Assembly (NCBI GenBank): GCA_022821145.1
Contig: JAJEEE010000041.1
Coordinates: 1 to 64,000, forward strand
DNA length: 64,000 nucleotides
Direction of reading: 5' to 3'
Origin: Acidobacteriota bacterium
GTDB taxonomy: Bacteria > Acidobacteriota > Terriglobia > 20CM-2-55-15
Shown in pieces: positions 28,487 to 37,252 of this stretch. The notes beneath the pieces are model-generated. The model made no database searches and was not told the DNA's origin. It saw only the letters and a program-made list of their open reading frames with translations. The translations under genes were made by a program, and so were the position numbers. Position 1 is the stretch's first letter. Every line of letters starts with the position of its first letter.

Positions 28487-29187
28487 GCGGGCCGGAGAAC
28501 GGCGCGGCGCTGGTGATGGGCGCCGGGCGCGGCATCGGCCGCGCCGTGGACGTCGAGCTGGGCCGGCTCGGAATGCGCGTGGCCCTCGCCTCGAGGACGC
28601 CGTCCGAGCTGGAGGCGGCCGCATCGGAGATACCCGGCGCGATCGCGCTCCCCGTCGATGTCCGCGTCCGGTCCGAGGTCGACGCGGCCGCCGCGGAAGC
28701 CGCTCGCCGCCTGGGTCCGCTCCACGTCCTGGTGAACTCGGCCGGCGTCTACCACTACGGCCCCGTCGCCGAGACCGGCGACGACGACTTCGACGCCGTC
28801 CTCGACACGAACCTGCGGGGCGTCTTCCTGGCGTGCCGGGCCGTCCTCCCCCCGATGATCGCGGCCGGCGGCGGCCACATCGTGAACATCGCCTCGATCG
28901 CGGGCAAGGTCGGAACGGCGGGACGCGCCGTGTACTGCGCGTCCAAGTTCGGCGTCGTCGGTTTCTCCCAGGCGCTGGCCGAGGAGGTGCGCGAGCACGG
29001 CGTCCGCGTGTCCGCCGTCTGTCCCGGGTCCACCGACACCCGGTTCTCTCCCAAGGAAACGGCGGGCAAGTCGCGCGACAAGATGCTCGCCCCGGCCGAC
29101 GTCGCGCACGCGGTGGCGATGCTGGTCCGCCAGGCGCCGAACAGCTTCATCAGCGAGGTCGTGATGCGGCCCACGCGGAAGCCGTGA
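28483..29187 (+). CDS. Short-chain dehydrogenase/reductase
   Basis: A 234-residue classical SDR. The NAD(P)-binding motif is GAGRGIGRAV (about 12-21), the structural NSAG motif is at about 86, and the active-site Ser and YxxxK (YCASK) lie around 135-155. It starts with GTG overlapping the ABC gene stop (GTGA), so translation is coupled to the exporter. It may modify the exported compound, but this is inference and the substrate is unknown. Confidence 0.9.
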   Translation: MSGPENGAALVMGAGRGIGRAVDVELGRLGMRVALASRTPSELEAAASEIPGAIALPVDVRVRSEVDAAAAEAARRLGPLHVLVNSAGVYHYGPVAETGDDDFDAVLDTNLRGVFLACRAVLPPMIAAGGGHIVNIASIAGKVGTAGRAVYCASKFGVVGFSQALAEEVREHGVRVSAVCPGSTDTRFSPKETAGKSRDKMLAPADVAHAVAMLVRQAPNSFISEVVMRPTRKP

Positions 29188-29233
29188 GTTTCTGCGGTAA
29201 GATATTCGTTTCGGATCGGGTGGATCCATCAAC

Positions 29234-30802
29234 GTGAGATACCGACTGAATTCCCGGGCGGCGGCCCTGGCCGTCGCGTCCGCGTGGGCCATGACCGGCT
29301 GGGCGCAGGAGGGGGACGGCGTCCAGCCGTTCGCGTTCCCCGACGGCGGAGGCGTGCATCTCGAGACGGGCGGCGGGGGTCCGGTGTCGGTGTCCCACGG
29401 GGTCGTCGAGCCGACGGGCGGGAGCGTATCCCCGCCCGGGTTCGCCATCCTGGGCTGGCGCAACGCCGAGGGCGTCCTGGTCACGGAGACGACGGTCCAG
29501 GCGGCGCCCGCCATCCGGAACGGGCGCGTCTACGCCGCCTACAGCGAGGCCGTCGCGGACACGGGCATCGCCATCGCCAACCCCCACGACCAGGAGGTCA
29601 CCGTCGAGTACTTCTTCACCGTGCCGGCGGAGAACGCCGAGGATTCGGACTTCGGGCACGGCGCGTTGACGATCGGACCCCGTCAGCAGACGGCGCGCAC
29701 ACTGTCGGGCGATCCGTTCAACCTGCCGACCGGTTCGCGCGGCACGTTCTCGTTCTCGGCTTCGCTTCCCGTCGCCGCGACCGCCCAGGCATGGCGCGGC
29801 AACGAGCGGGGGGAAGGGATCTTCCACGCCTTGCCGGTCATCGACCTGGACGCGGCGCACGAGGCGAGGGATGTCTATATCCCCCACCTGGCGACGGGCG
29901 GGACGTGGCTGACGGACTTCATCCTGGTCAACCCGACCGACGAGACGATGTCCGGACAGTTGATCTTCGTCAGCCCGGGGGCCTTGAACGCGGAGAACCC
30001 GGCCTGGGACTCTCCGGGGTTGAGCGCGTCCGTGTCCTTGAACAACCTGTTCGTGCCGGCCTATACCTACTCGGTCGGCGCCCGCGGCACGTTCTTCTAC
30101 CGCACCACGCTGCCCCGCGCGTTCGTCGAGACGTTCTCGGCGCGCGCCCGGCCGGCGGCCGATAGCGGGGCGACGCCAACCCTCCACGTGACGTTGACGA
30201 CCCTGCGTATCATCGAGGAAGAGGGCCAGTTCCGATCCGACCTGATTTCGACGGCGGGGTTCACCGCGGGGCGGCCCGACACGGCGTTCCGCGCGTACGT
30301 GGAGACGCGCGGCGAGCTGGAGGAGCCCGGCGCCATCCGGTCCCTCGTCGCCTTGAACAACATCGAGTTCGAGCGCGCGACGATTGCCGCCGAGCTGCGC
30401 GACCTGGACGGCAACCTGCGCGCGACGGCCGATTTCCCGGTCCCGCCGTCCGGGACGCGCTTCGTCTACGTGAACGATCTGTTTCCGGACTTCGACTTCG
30501 GGGACGCGTTCCGGGGCGTCCTGCGCGTTTCGATGGCGGAGCCGGAGCCCCGCAACGGCGGTCTCACGACGCTGGTCCTGCGGAGCCGCTGGAACGAACG
30601 CGGCGAGCTCCTGATCACGACGACGCCGGCCTTCGCGGAATCCGAACCGTCCACGGCCGACATGCGCGTCCTTCCGCACTTGCTGGACGGGGGCGGCTGG
30701 ACGACGGAGATCGTCTTCTTCAGCGGCGCCGCCGGTCAGGCCGCCGCCGGCCGGATCGATCTCAGGGACCCGGCCGGCGCGCCCGCCGACATCATCGACT
30801 GA
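29234..30802 (+). CDS. Secreted protein with repeated 'GGxWxT' beta domains
   Basis: 522 residues from GTG 29234 with a signal peptide (LAVASAWAMTGWAQ). At least two clear repeat units contain IPHLATGGTWLTDFILVNP (about 215-235) and LPHLLDGGGWTTEIVFF (about 478-495), each followed by G-Q/R-[IL] strands. Related patterns lie earlier (DTGIAIANPHDQEVTVEYFF). Such units occur in secreted Acidobacteriota proteins of unknown role. The protein ends (PADIID) only about 30 residues into the last unit, so the C-terminus may be truncated compared with relatives. Confidence 0.65.
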   Translation: MRYRLNSRAAALAVASAWAMTGWAQEGDGVQPFAFPDGGGVHLETGGGGPVSVSHGVVEPTGGSVSPPGFAILGWRNAEGVLVTETTVQAAPAIRNGRVYAAYSEAVADTGIAIANPHDQEVTVEYFFTVPAENAEDSDFGHGALTIGPRQQTARTLSGDPFNLPTGSRGTFSFSASLPVAATAQAWRGNERGEGIFHALPVIDLDAAHEARDVYIPHLATGGTWLTDFILVNPTDETMSGQLIFVSPGALNAENPAWDSPGLSASVSLNNLFVPAYTYSVGARGTFFYRTTLPRAFVETFSARARPAADSGATPTLHVTLTTLRIIEEEGQFRSDLISTAGFTAGRPDTAFRAYVETRGELEEPGAIRSLVALNNIEFERATIAAELRDLDGNLRATADFPVPPSGTRFVYVNDLFPDFDFGDAFRGVLRVSMAEPEPRNGGLTTLVLRSRWNERGELLITTTPAFAESEPSTADMRVLPHLLDGGGWTTEIVFFSGAAGQAAAGRIDLRDPAGAPADIID

Positions 30803-30808
30803 CCCGCC

Positions 30809-31681
30809 ATGCTGGCGTGCCCCGGGTGCCGTCGCCCGCTCGATCCGGACCGCGCCTGCGCCTGCGGATTCGAACCGAAACGCCGCGACGGCGTCCTCGA
30901 CCTGATGACCCCCGAACAGACGGCCGCGTACGCGGCGTTCTGCGACGGATACGAGACGCTTCGGCGGCGCGAGGGCTGGGGCGGGGACGACCTGGAGCTG
31001 CCGTTCGAGCCCCGGGCACACCACGACGTCTGGGCGGTGCGGCAGTGGACGTTCAAGCGCCTCGAACGCCTGCTCGGCCAGCGGCTGCCGGAAGGCGGCG
31101 CCGCGCTTGACGCCGGGGCGGGCAACTGCTGGCTGACCCGTCACCTGGACCACTGGGGGTTCGAGGCCGTGGCCGTCGACGTGAACGACGGGGGGTGGGA
31201 CGGCCTCCGCGCCGGGGGCGCCTATATCGGCGTCGGCGACCATTTCGAGCGGGTCCGCGCCCCGATGGAGCGCCTGCCTTTTCAGGACGGCGTGTTCCGC
31301 CTGGTCATCGCCGCCGACGCGCTTCACTACTGTCCCGACATGGCCGCCGCTCTGGGCGAGTTCAAGAGGGTTCTCGCCGAAGACGGACTGATCGTCGTGA
31401 TGGACTCGCCGTGGTACGAGCGCGAGAGGTACGGTGTCCGGGCCTGGGAATCCGCCGTCCGGGCCCGCGTCGACCGTCACGGCGCCGCCGGAGAGGTGGC
31501 GCGCCGTCCGAGGTTTCTTCACCGGGAGGCGTTCGCCGCCGACGCGGACCGGAACGGACTGCGGTTCGAGCTCATCCGCGCGTGGCCGGGGTGGCGGCGG
31601 GCGCTGGAAACGGCCTCGGCCCGCTTCTACGAGCGGCGGCTCGCCGCCTTTCCCATTGCGGTCCTTCGGGATGCGGCGTGA
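30809..31681 (+). CDS. Zinc-ribbon SAM-dependent methyltransferase
   Basis: 290 residues. An N-terminal CPGC...CAC zinc-binding segment is followed by a class I methyltransferase domain with motif I ALDAGAGNCWLTRHL (about 98-112), motif II AVAVDVN and motif IV VIAADALHYC. ALGEFKRVLAEDGLIVVMD completes the fold. It has the same overall architecture as the gene at 13018 but low similarity. It starts 6 bp after the secreted protein gene, so the two are co-transcribed. The substrate is unknown. Confidence 0.8.
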   Translation: MLACPGCRRPLDPDRACACGFEPKRRDGVLDLMTPEQTAAYAAFCDGYETLRRREGWGGDDLELPFEPRAHHDVWAVRQWTFKRLERLLGQRLPEGGAALDAGAGNCWLTRHLDHWGFEAVAVDVNDGGWDGLRAGGAYIGVGDHFERVRAPMERLPFQDGVFRLVIAADALHYCPDMAAALGEFKRVLAEDGLIVVMDSPWYERERYGVRAWESAVRARVDRHGAAGEVARRPRFLHREAFAADADRNGLRFELIRAWPGWRRALETASARFYERRLAAFPIAVLRDAA

Positions 31682-31686
31682 ACCGT

Positions 31687-31713
31687 GGCCGGGACCCGCG
31701 CGGGGCCCCGGCC
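31687..31713. terminator. Bidirectional hairpin between convergent genes
   Basis: GGCCGGG (31687-31693) pairs with CCCGGCC (31707-31713) and an inner CCC/GGG can extend the stem. It sits between the convergent methyltransferase and glnA genes. There is no T-tract, so it is at best a weak or Rho-assisted terminator. Confidence 0.35.
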
Positions 31714-31726
31714 CTCGGGGAACGTT

Positions 31727-33142
31727 CTACGCGTCGTAGTACATGGAGAACTCGTAGGGGTGGGGCCGCAGGCGCAGCACGTCCACCTCGTTCTCCCGCT
31801 TGTAATCGATGAAGGTCTCGACGACGTCCGGCGTGAACACGCCGCCGTCGAGCAGGAACTCGTGGTCGGCCTCCAGCGCCGCGAGCGCCTCTTCCAGCGA
31901 GCCCGGCGTCGAGGCGATGCCCGCTTTCTCTTCCGCGGACAGGTCGTAGATGTCCTTGTCCAACGGCGCCGGCGGCTCGATCCGGTTCTTGATCCCGTCC
32001 AGGCCGGCCATCATCATCGCCGCGAAGGCCATGTAGCCGTTGCATGTGGGATCGGGGGCGCGGAACTCGATGCGCTTGGCCCCTTCGCTCTTCGAGTACA
32101 ACGGAATGCGGACGCAGGCGCTGCGGTTGCGCTGCGAGTACACCAGGTTGACGGGCGCCTCGAAGCCGGGGACCAGCCGCCGGTAGGAGTTGGCCGTCGG
32201 GGCCGCGAACGCCAGGACGGCGGACGCGTGCTTGAGCAGGCCGCCGATATAGTACCGGCAGGCGTCGCTGATGTCGGCGTAGCCGCCGGGGCCGTAGAAG
32301 ACGTTCTTGCCGTCCTTCCAGATGCTCTGGTGGACGTGCATACCCGAGCCGTTGTCGCTGAAGATCGGTTTCGGCATGAACGTCGCGGTCTTTCCATGTT
32401 TGCGGGCGACGTTCTTGACGACGTACTTGTACATCTGGAGCTGGTCGCCCATCCGGGTCAACGTGTCGAACCGCATGTCGATCTCGTTCTGGCCGGCGGT
32501 GGCCACTTCGTGGTGGTGAACCTCGACCCGAACGCCGATCTGTTCGAGCGCCAGAACCATCTCGCTGCGGATGTCCTGCAGCGTGTCCACCGGCGGGCAG
32601 GGGAAGTAGCCCTCCTTGTATCGCGGCTTGTGACCGAGATTGGGGTTCTCCTCGCGTCCCGTGTTCCATGCGGCCTCGACGGAGTCGACGTGGTAGTACG
32701 CGAACCCGGGGCCGGAATCGTATCGGACGTCGTCGAGCACGAAGAACTCCGGCTCGGGTCCGAAATAGATCGTGTCGCCGACGCCGGTCGAGCGCAGGTG
32801 CGCCTCGGCCTTCCGGGCGATGTGGCGCGGGTCGCGCGAATACGGCTCCTCCGTCACCGGGTCCTTCACGTTGCAGATCATGACCAGCGTCGTGACCCCC
32901 GCGAACGGATCGATGAAGGCGCTGTCGGCGTCCGGGATCAGGAGCATGTCGCTCTCCTGGATCTTCTGGAAACCCCGGATGCTGGACCCGTCGAATCCCA
33001 GCCCGTCCTCGAAAATGTCCTCGTTCAACTCCGTCGTCGAGATCGAGAAGTGCTGCCACGTTCCGGGAAGGTCGGCAAAGCGCAGGTCGACCATCCGGAC
33101 GCCCTTCTCCCTGGCGAGTTCCAATACCTCTTTCGGTGTCAT
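31727..33142 (-). CDS. glnA: Glutamine synthetase, type I
   Basis: 471 residues, the dodecameric GSI enzyme that makes glutamine from glutamate, ammonia and ATP. Beta-grasp N-domain and catalytic domain are intact: DGSSIRGFQ (about 50), metal-ligand FGPEPEFFV, the ATP region GSGMHVHQS, and RIPLYS...KRIEFRAPD. The segment [11 protein letters not shown] keeps a Tyr at the site adenylylated by GlnE in GSI-beta enzymes, so covalent control is possible. A GGAGG precedes the start and a 9-bp hairpin lies in the 5' leader. No nitrogen-regulatory genes flank it. Confidence 0.96.
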   Translation of the reverse strand: MTPKEVLELAREKGVRMVDLRFADLPGTWQHFSISTTELNEDIFEDGLGFDGSSIRGFQKIQESDMLLIPDADSAFIDPFAGVTTLVMICNVKDPVTEEPYSRDPRHIARKAEAHLRSTGVGDTIYFGPEPEFFVLDDVRYDSGPGFAYYHVDSVEAAWNTGREENPNLGHKPRYKEGYFPCPPVDTLQDIRSEMVLALEQIGVRVEVHHHEVATAGQNEIDMRFDTLTRMGDQLQMYKYVVKNVARKHGKTATFMPKPIFSDNGSGMHVHQSIWKDGKNVFYGPGGYADISDACRYYIGGLLKHASAVLAFAAPTANSYRRLVPGFEAPVNLVYSQRNRSACVRIPLYSKSEGAKRIEFRAPDPTCNGYMAFAAMMMAGLDGIKNRIEPPAPLDKDIYDLSAEEKAGIASTPGSLEEALAALEADHEFLLDGGVFTPDVVETFIDYKRENEVDVLRLRPHPYEFSMYYDA

Positions 33143-33195
33143 TGTGAACGAACCTCCGTTAACGAATCGCCGTTGTCTCTCACTGCAGGCCGGGT

Positions 33196-33218
33196 GTTTG
33201 CGGGGGCGTCCCGCAAAC
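33196..33218 (-). promoter_or_regulatory. Perfect hairpin in the glnA leader
   Basis: GTTTGCGGG and CCCGCAAAC form a 9-bp stem around a 5-base loop, about 54 nt upstream of the glnA start. Upstream on the minus strand a TTGCGC-N17-TAAACT pair could be the glnA promoter, which would place the hairpin inside the 5' UTR. A role in attenuation, mRNA stability or protein binding cannot be told apart. Confidence 0.45.
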
Positions 33219-33321
33219 CCACCAGTTTACATCAGGTCGAACGACGGCGCAAAACAATCGCGCGGACTCGGACGCGGCGCGGATCGCGGCACGAATCAGC
33301 GGAGTCGTCCCGGCCGCAAAG

Positions 33322-33330
33322 TGTTAAAAT
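33322..33330 (+). promoter_or_regulatory. Extended -10 promoter (TGTTAAAAT)
   Basis: TGnTAAAAT matches an extended -10 element and lies about 85 bp before the VTT-protein start. It is the most likely promoter of the 33415-37947 run. No good -35 is visible, as is common for extended -10 promoters. Confidence 0.45.
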
Positions 33331-33414
33331 GTACGGTTTCTGCGTTCCGATCGCGCTCGTGCATCGGCGCGGATACGCAGTCGAACCGGGTTCGGACAGT
33401 GACGACACACGGAT

Positions 33415-34026
33415 ATGGAACTGCTCGACGGAGTCGCCGGATGGCTGGAAGCGACGCTCCTGCCCTACGGCGGGGTCGGGTTGATGTTGCTGGCCGTCTG
33501 CGACTCCTCGTTCCTGTCCTTGCCCGAGGTCAACGACGTCCTGCTGATGACGTTCTCGATTCGCGACCCGGACCGGATGGCGGGCCTGGCGGCCATGACC
33601 ACGCTGGGATCCGTCGCCGGATCCTCGGCGCTGTACGCTGTGGGACGCGGCGGCGGCGGGGCGTTCCTCCAGCGGCGCGCCCGGTGGGGCCGATCCACGG
33701 ACCGGCTGGAGAGGATCGGCGGATGGTACCGGCGGTACGGCATGCTGGCGGTGGTCGTTCCGTCGTTGCTGCCGCCGCCGACGCCCTTCAAGATCTTCGT
33801 ACTTTCGGCCGGGACGTTCGGGATTTCCTGGCCGCGTTTCATAGCGGCCGTCACCGTCGGACGCAGTATCCGGTACTTTTCGGCCGGCGTGCTGGCGGTG
33901 CTCTACGGGAACGCGGCCATCGAGTTCGTGGAAGCGAACTATCGCGTCGTCGGATGGGTCGTGGCGGCGGCGGTGGTCGCCGTGATCCTCGTTCTCGCCC
34001 TCAACGCGGTCCGGAGGCGCGCGTGA
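33415..34026 (+). CDS. DedA/VTT-like (SNARE-associated) inner-membrane protein
   Basis: A 203-residue polytopic membrane protein of the VTT/DedA (YqaA-like) type. It has a hydrophobic start (GVGLMLLAVCDSSFLSLPEVNDVLL), a Gly-rich GSVAGSSALYAVGRGGG turn, the re-entrant loop LLPPPTPFKIFVLSAG (about 118-133), and two C-terminal helices. Family members move phospholipids or undecaprenyl phosphate across the membrane. It is first in a same-strand run leading into the Lol-like gene set, 31 bp before the lipoprotein gene. Confidence 0.8.
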   Translation: MELLDGVAGWLEATLLPYGGVGLMLLAVCDSSFLSLPEVNDVLLMTFSIRDPDRMAGLAAMTTLGSVAGSSALYAVGRGGGGAFLQRRARWGRSTDRLERIGGWYRRYGMLAVVVPSLLPPPTPFKIFVLSAGTFGISWPRFIAAVTVGRSIRYFSAGVLAVLYGNAAIEFVEANYRVVGWVVAAAVVAVILVLALNAVRRRA

Positions 34027-34057
34027 GGCCCGGGCCCGACGCAACGGGGGGAACGCC

Positions 34058-35026
34058 GTGACGCGCGGAACGCGCCATGGTTGGAAGGCGGCCGCGGGCG
34101 CCGCCGCGTGGCTCGCCCTCATGGCCGGGTGCAGCGCCTCGCAGACCCGCATCGTGTTGCCTGAGGAATTGCCTTTCGCGGCGCTCGAGGCGTCGCGCGA
34201 AGAACTGCTCGCGAAGCTGCAAGCCGGAGGCGGCCGCTTCGACACCATCCGCGCCACCGTCAACTACCTGGCGTCCGGCGACCTGCGGGGCGAATCCGGC
34301 GACGTGCGGCAGCGCACCTACGACCCGGTTCGGGGAGGGTTGATCGTGGAACGGCCGTCGCGCATCCGCATGAACGGGAACACGACGCTCGGCCTGATCT
34401 CGGCGTTCGACATGTCCTCCGACGGCGTCGAGTTCCGGTTGTCGGTTCCAGCGCAGGGGAAGTTCTACCACGGGCCCAACGAGGGCCGGATCGAGGGCGC
34501 CGAGGACAACCCGTTGCTTCAGCTTCGGCCGCATCACGTGTTGCAGGCCCTGTTCGTGGACGTGCGCGAGTACCTGGCCGATTCCCGCGTCGTCCGGTCG
34601 TTCGCGGAGGTGTCGGAGGGCCGCCGGCGCTTCTACGTGTTCAGCTTCATCGATGCGGCGGGCCCCGACGGCCGGCTCCGGGAACGCATCTGGATCGACC
34701 GCCGGAACCTGGAGGTGGCCCGCAAGCAGCTTTTCACGGACGACGGCGTCCTGGAGCTGCAGGTCGACTACGACGACCATGGGACGATCGACGATTTGGC
34801 GTTTCCGCGCCGCGTGGCGATCGAACGGCCCATCGAGGGCGCGTCGCTGGAGATCGAATTCCTGGAGGCGTCGCTGGACGAGGACATCGCCCAGGCGCTC
34901 TTCGTGCTCCCCTATCCATCGGGCGCGGAATCGATTCGCGTCGGAGACACCGATGTCCGTCCGACCGGCTCCGGCGATTCCGTAGTCGGCGTCGCGCCCG
35001 GGGCGCCGCCCAACGCGGCGCGCTGA
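34058..35026 (+). CDS. LolA/LolB-like (DUF4292-like) lipoprotein
   Basis: 322 residues starting with GTG. A lipoprotein signal peptide ends in a lipobox (LALMAGC, Cys at about 25). The mature part has alternating strands (FDTIRATVNYLASGDL, RPSRIRMNGNTTLGL, LRERIWIDRRNLEVARKQLF, VLELQVDYDD) like the half-barrel of LolA/LolB/DUF4292 proteins. As a lipidated LolA-fold protein it could be a LolB-like acceptor in the outer membrane. It directly precedes an FtsX-type permease, an ATPase and a soluble LolA-like protein. The assignment to a Lol role is inference. Confidence 0.65.
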   Translation: MTRGTRHGWKAAAGAAAWLALMAGCSASQTRIVLPEELPFAALEASREELLAKLQAGGGRFDTIRATVNYLASGDLRGESGDVRQRTYDPVRGGLIVERPSRIRMNGNTTLGLISAFDMSSDGVEFRLSVPAQGKFYHGPNEGRIEGAEDNPLLQLRPHHVLQALFVDVREYLADSRVVRSFAEVSEGRRRFYVFSFIDAAGPDGRLRERIWIDRRNLEVARKQLFTDDGVLELQVDYDDHGTIDDLAFPRRVAIERPIEGASLEIEFLEASLDEDIAQALFVLPYPSGAESIRVGDTDVRPTGSGDSVVGVAPGAPPNAAR

Positions 35027-35057
35027 CGACGCCCCGGGACCTTCGATCGCATCTGCC

Positions 35058-36158
35058 GTGAACCGGGAAATCATCGTTTCGAACTTCGCCAGGCGCCCCG
35101 TGCGCACCGGCGTGAGCATCGTGGCCGTGGCCACGGAAGTGGCGCTGATCCTCCTGATCGTGGGCCTCGTGGTGGGCATCAACACGGAGACCGGGGAGCG
35201 GACGGCGGGCGTCGGGGCCGACATCATGTTCCAGCCTCCGGGCGCGTCGGTCTTCCTGGGCCTCAACAGCGCGGTCATGCCGGTCGAGGTCGGCGATCTC
35301 CTCGCCGGCGTCGACGGCGTGGAAGCCGTGGCTCCCATCGTGACGCAGTTCAACACGCAGGGCGGTTTCGACGTCGTGTACGGGATCGAGCCCCAGAGCT
35401 TCGACGCGGTCAGCGGCGGTTTCCGCTTCATCGAGGGACGGATGTTCCAGTCGCCGGAAGAGATCGTGATCGACGATCTGTACGCCGAGGCCAAGGGACT
35501 GGGCGTCGGCGACGGCCTGGTCCTGCTCAACCACAGCTTCACGGTGGCGGGTGTGGTGGACAACGGAAAGGGGGCCCGGTTGTACCTGGACCTGGCCGCC
35601 GCGCAGGAGATGTCGGGCAATCCCGGCAACGTGTCGCTGTTCTTCGTCCGGCTGGACGATGCGGACGCGGTCTACGCGATGCAGGAAACCCTGGAAGAGC
35701 GGTTTCTCACATACCATGCCGTTCCGATGCGGGACCTGGTCTCGATCATGGCCAATACGAGCCTGCCGGCCCTGGACGCGTTCCTGACCCTGGTGGTCGC
35801 CGTGGCGGTCACGATCGGAGCGTTGGTGATCTTCCTGTCGATGTATACGACGATCAGCGAGCGGACGCGCGAAATCGGCATCCTGCGGTCCATGGGGGCC
35901 TCCAAGGGCTTCGTCGTCGCCCTGGTGCTCCAGGAGACGGTCTGGCTGTGCCTTGCCGGGGTCGTTCTCGGACTGGCCGCCAGCTTCGCCATCGTCGCGG
36001 CCGTGCCGTCCTTCTTCCCGACACTGCAACTCATGATCACCGGCGAATGGATCGTGCGGGCCGGGCTCCTCGCCGTCGCCAGCGGACTCGTCGGCGCCGT
36101 CTACCCGTCGATCCGGGCGGCCGGGCAAGATCCGGTCGAAGCGCTGGCCTATGAGTGA
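35058..36158 (+). CDS. LolC/MacB-type ABC transporter permease
   Basis: A 366-residue inner-membrane permease with the four-helix FtsX/LolC layout. TM1 spans about 17-41, a periplasmic MacB_PCD domain covers about 45-235, and helices follow at about 248-268, 292-316 and 332-352. The cytoplasmic coupling segment TISERTREIGILRSMGAS links to the ATPase. This is the mechanotransmission type that extracts lipoproteins or drives efflux. It is a single, non-duplicated permease, so a homodimer (LolDF-like) is expected. It begins with GTG and is followed after 15 bp by its ATPase. Confidence 0.88.
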   Translation: MNREIIVSNFARRPVRTGVSIVAVATEVALILLIVGLVVGINTETGERTAGVGADIMFQPPGASVFLGLNSAVMPVEVGDLLAGVDGVEAVAPIVTQFNTQGGFDVVYGIEPQSFDAVSGGFRFIEGRMFQSPEEIVIDDLYAEAKGLGVGDGLVLLNHSFTVAGVVDNGKGARLYLDLAAAQEMSGNPGNVSLFFVRLDDADAVYAMQETLEERFLTYHAVPMRDLVSIMANTSLPALDAFLTLVVAVAVTIGALVIFLSMYTTISERTREIGILRSMGASKGFVVALVLQETVWLCLAGVVLGLAASFAIVAAVPSFFPTLQLMITGEWIVRAGLLAVASGLVGAVYPSIRAAGQDPVEALAYE

Positions 36159-36173
36159 GACCGCGAGAACGGT

Positions 36174-36908
36174 GTGATGTCGGTCCTGCTCGAGGTGGTC
36201 GACGTCGTCAAGACCTACACGGTCGGAACCGTCGCCGTCGAGGCGCTCCGTGGGGTCAACCTTTCGGTCGAGCCCGGCGAGATGGTGGCCGTGATGGGCC
36301 CGTCCGGTTGCGGCAAGTCGTCGCTGATGCACGTGCTCGGCGCGATGACGCGGCCCACGTCCGGCCGGGTCCTGATCGACGGCGTGAACGTCGCCGAGAT
36401 GGGCGACGGCGCGCGGACGGCGTTCCGGCGGGACAAGGTCGGCTTCGTGTTCCAGAAGTTCAACCTGCTGCCCACGTTGACCGCGCGCGCCAACGTGGAG
36501 CTCGCGCGCCGGATCCACGGGAGTCATCGCGACCCGGAAGCCGATGAGCGCGTCGAGCAGGTGCTGGACCTGCTCCGGATCCGGGACCTGATGGACCGGC
36601 GGCCCGTCGAGCTGTCGGGCGGAGAGCAGCAGCGCGTGGCCATCGCGCGGGCGGTGGTCAAGCACCCGTCGCTCATCCTGGCCGACGAACCCACCGGCAA
36701 TCTGGATTCGAAGAACTCGGAAATCGTGCTAAACATGTTCCGGGAGCTCAATCGCCGGATGGCGCAGACGATCATCATCGTGACCCACAACCCGGACCTG
36801 GCGTCCCGCGTCGACCGGGTGATCGAGATGATGGACGGCCGGATCGTGCGAGACGGCCGGCGCGCGCCGGCGGAGATCGCGGAAAGCGCGCGGCGGGCGG
36901 GACAATGA
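36174..36908 (+). CDS. LolD/MacB-type ABC transporter ATPase
   Basis: A 244-residue ATP-binding subunit of the FtsE/LolD/MacB class. Walker A is GPSGCGKSSLMHVLG (about 41-55), the signature LSGGEQQRVAIARA is at about 145, Walker B is LILADEPTGNLD at about 165, and the switch His is in IIVTHNPDLA. It powers the permease encoded just upstream. The start is GTG 36174 or ATG 36177. It overlaps the next small gene by 4 bp (ATGA), so the stoichiometry is likely linked. Confidence 0.92.
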   Translation: MMSVLLEVVDVVKTYTVGTVAVEALRGVNLSVEPGEMVAVMGPSGCGKSSLMHVLGAMTRPTSGRVLIDGVNVAEMGDGARTAFRRDKVGFVFQKFNLLPTLTARANVELARRIHGSHRDPEADERVEQVLDLLRIRDLMDRRPVELSGGEQQRVAIARAVVKHPSLILADEPTGNLDSKNSEIVLNMFRELNRRMAQTIIIVTHNPDLASRVDRVIEMMDGRIVRDGRRAPAEIAESARRAGQ

Positions 36909-37252
36909 AGAAGTGGATCTTCTGGTCGTTCGATCGCGGGTCGCTCCAGTACGACATCCTGTGCGTCCTGATCCTGGTGGTGGTGTTCGCCGCCCCGCGC
37001 GAGGCGTTCAACGACCGTCCCGACTACAAGCGGATTCCGGAATCCGGCGTCCGGCAGGTCCAGGACCGCGACGGCAACGACGTCTACACGGTCCGCGTGG
37101 ACGCGTCCGGCGACGCGCCGGCGGCCCAGGCGGCCGCGCGGTCGCAGTTGCGGACGCACCTGGCCTCGGAGGAGCCCCTGAACGTGTTCCGCGCCGAGGC
37201 GGTCGTCGACACGCGGGGACGCATCCAGGCATACGCCTTCTGGCTGCGATGA
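36905..37252 (+). CDS. Small single-pass membrane protein within the Lol-like operon
   Basis: 115 residues. One hydrophobic helix at about 18-32 (YDILCVLILVVVFAAP) follows a short cytoplasmic start (MKKWIFWSFDRGS). A periplasmic part of about 80 residues ends in strands VFRAEAVVDTRGRIQAYAFWL. It resembles no family I can name; a vague ExbD/TolR-like layout is seen. It overlaps both neighbours by 4 bp (ATGA on each side), so it is translated in fixed register with the ATPase and the LolA-like protein. That argues for a working part of the same machine. Confidence 0.7.
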   Translation: MKKWIFWSFDRGSLQYDILCVLILVVVFAAPREAFNDRPDYKRIPESGVRQVQDRDGNDVYTVRVDASGDAPAAQAAARSQLRTHLASEEPLNVFRAEAVVDTRGRIQAYAFWLR

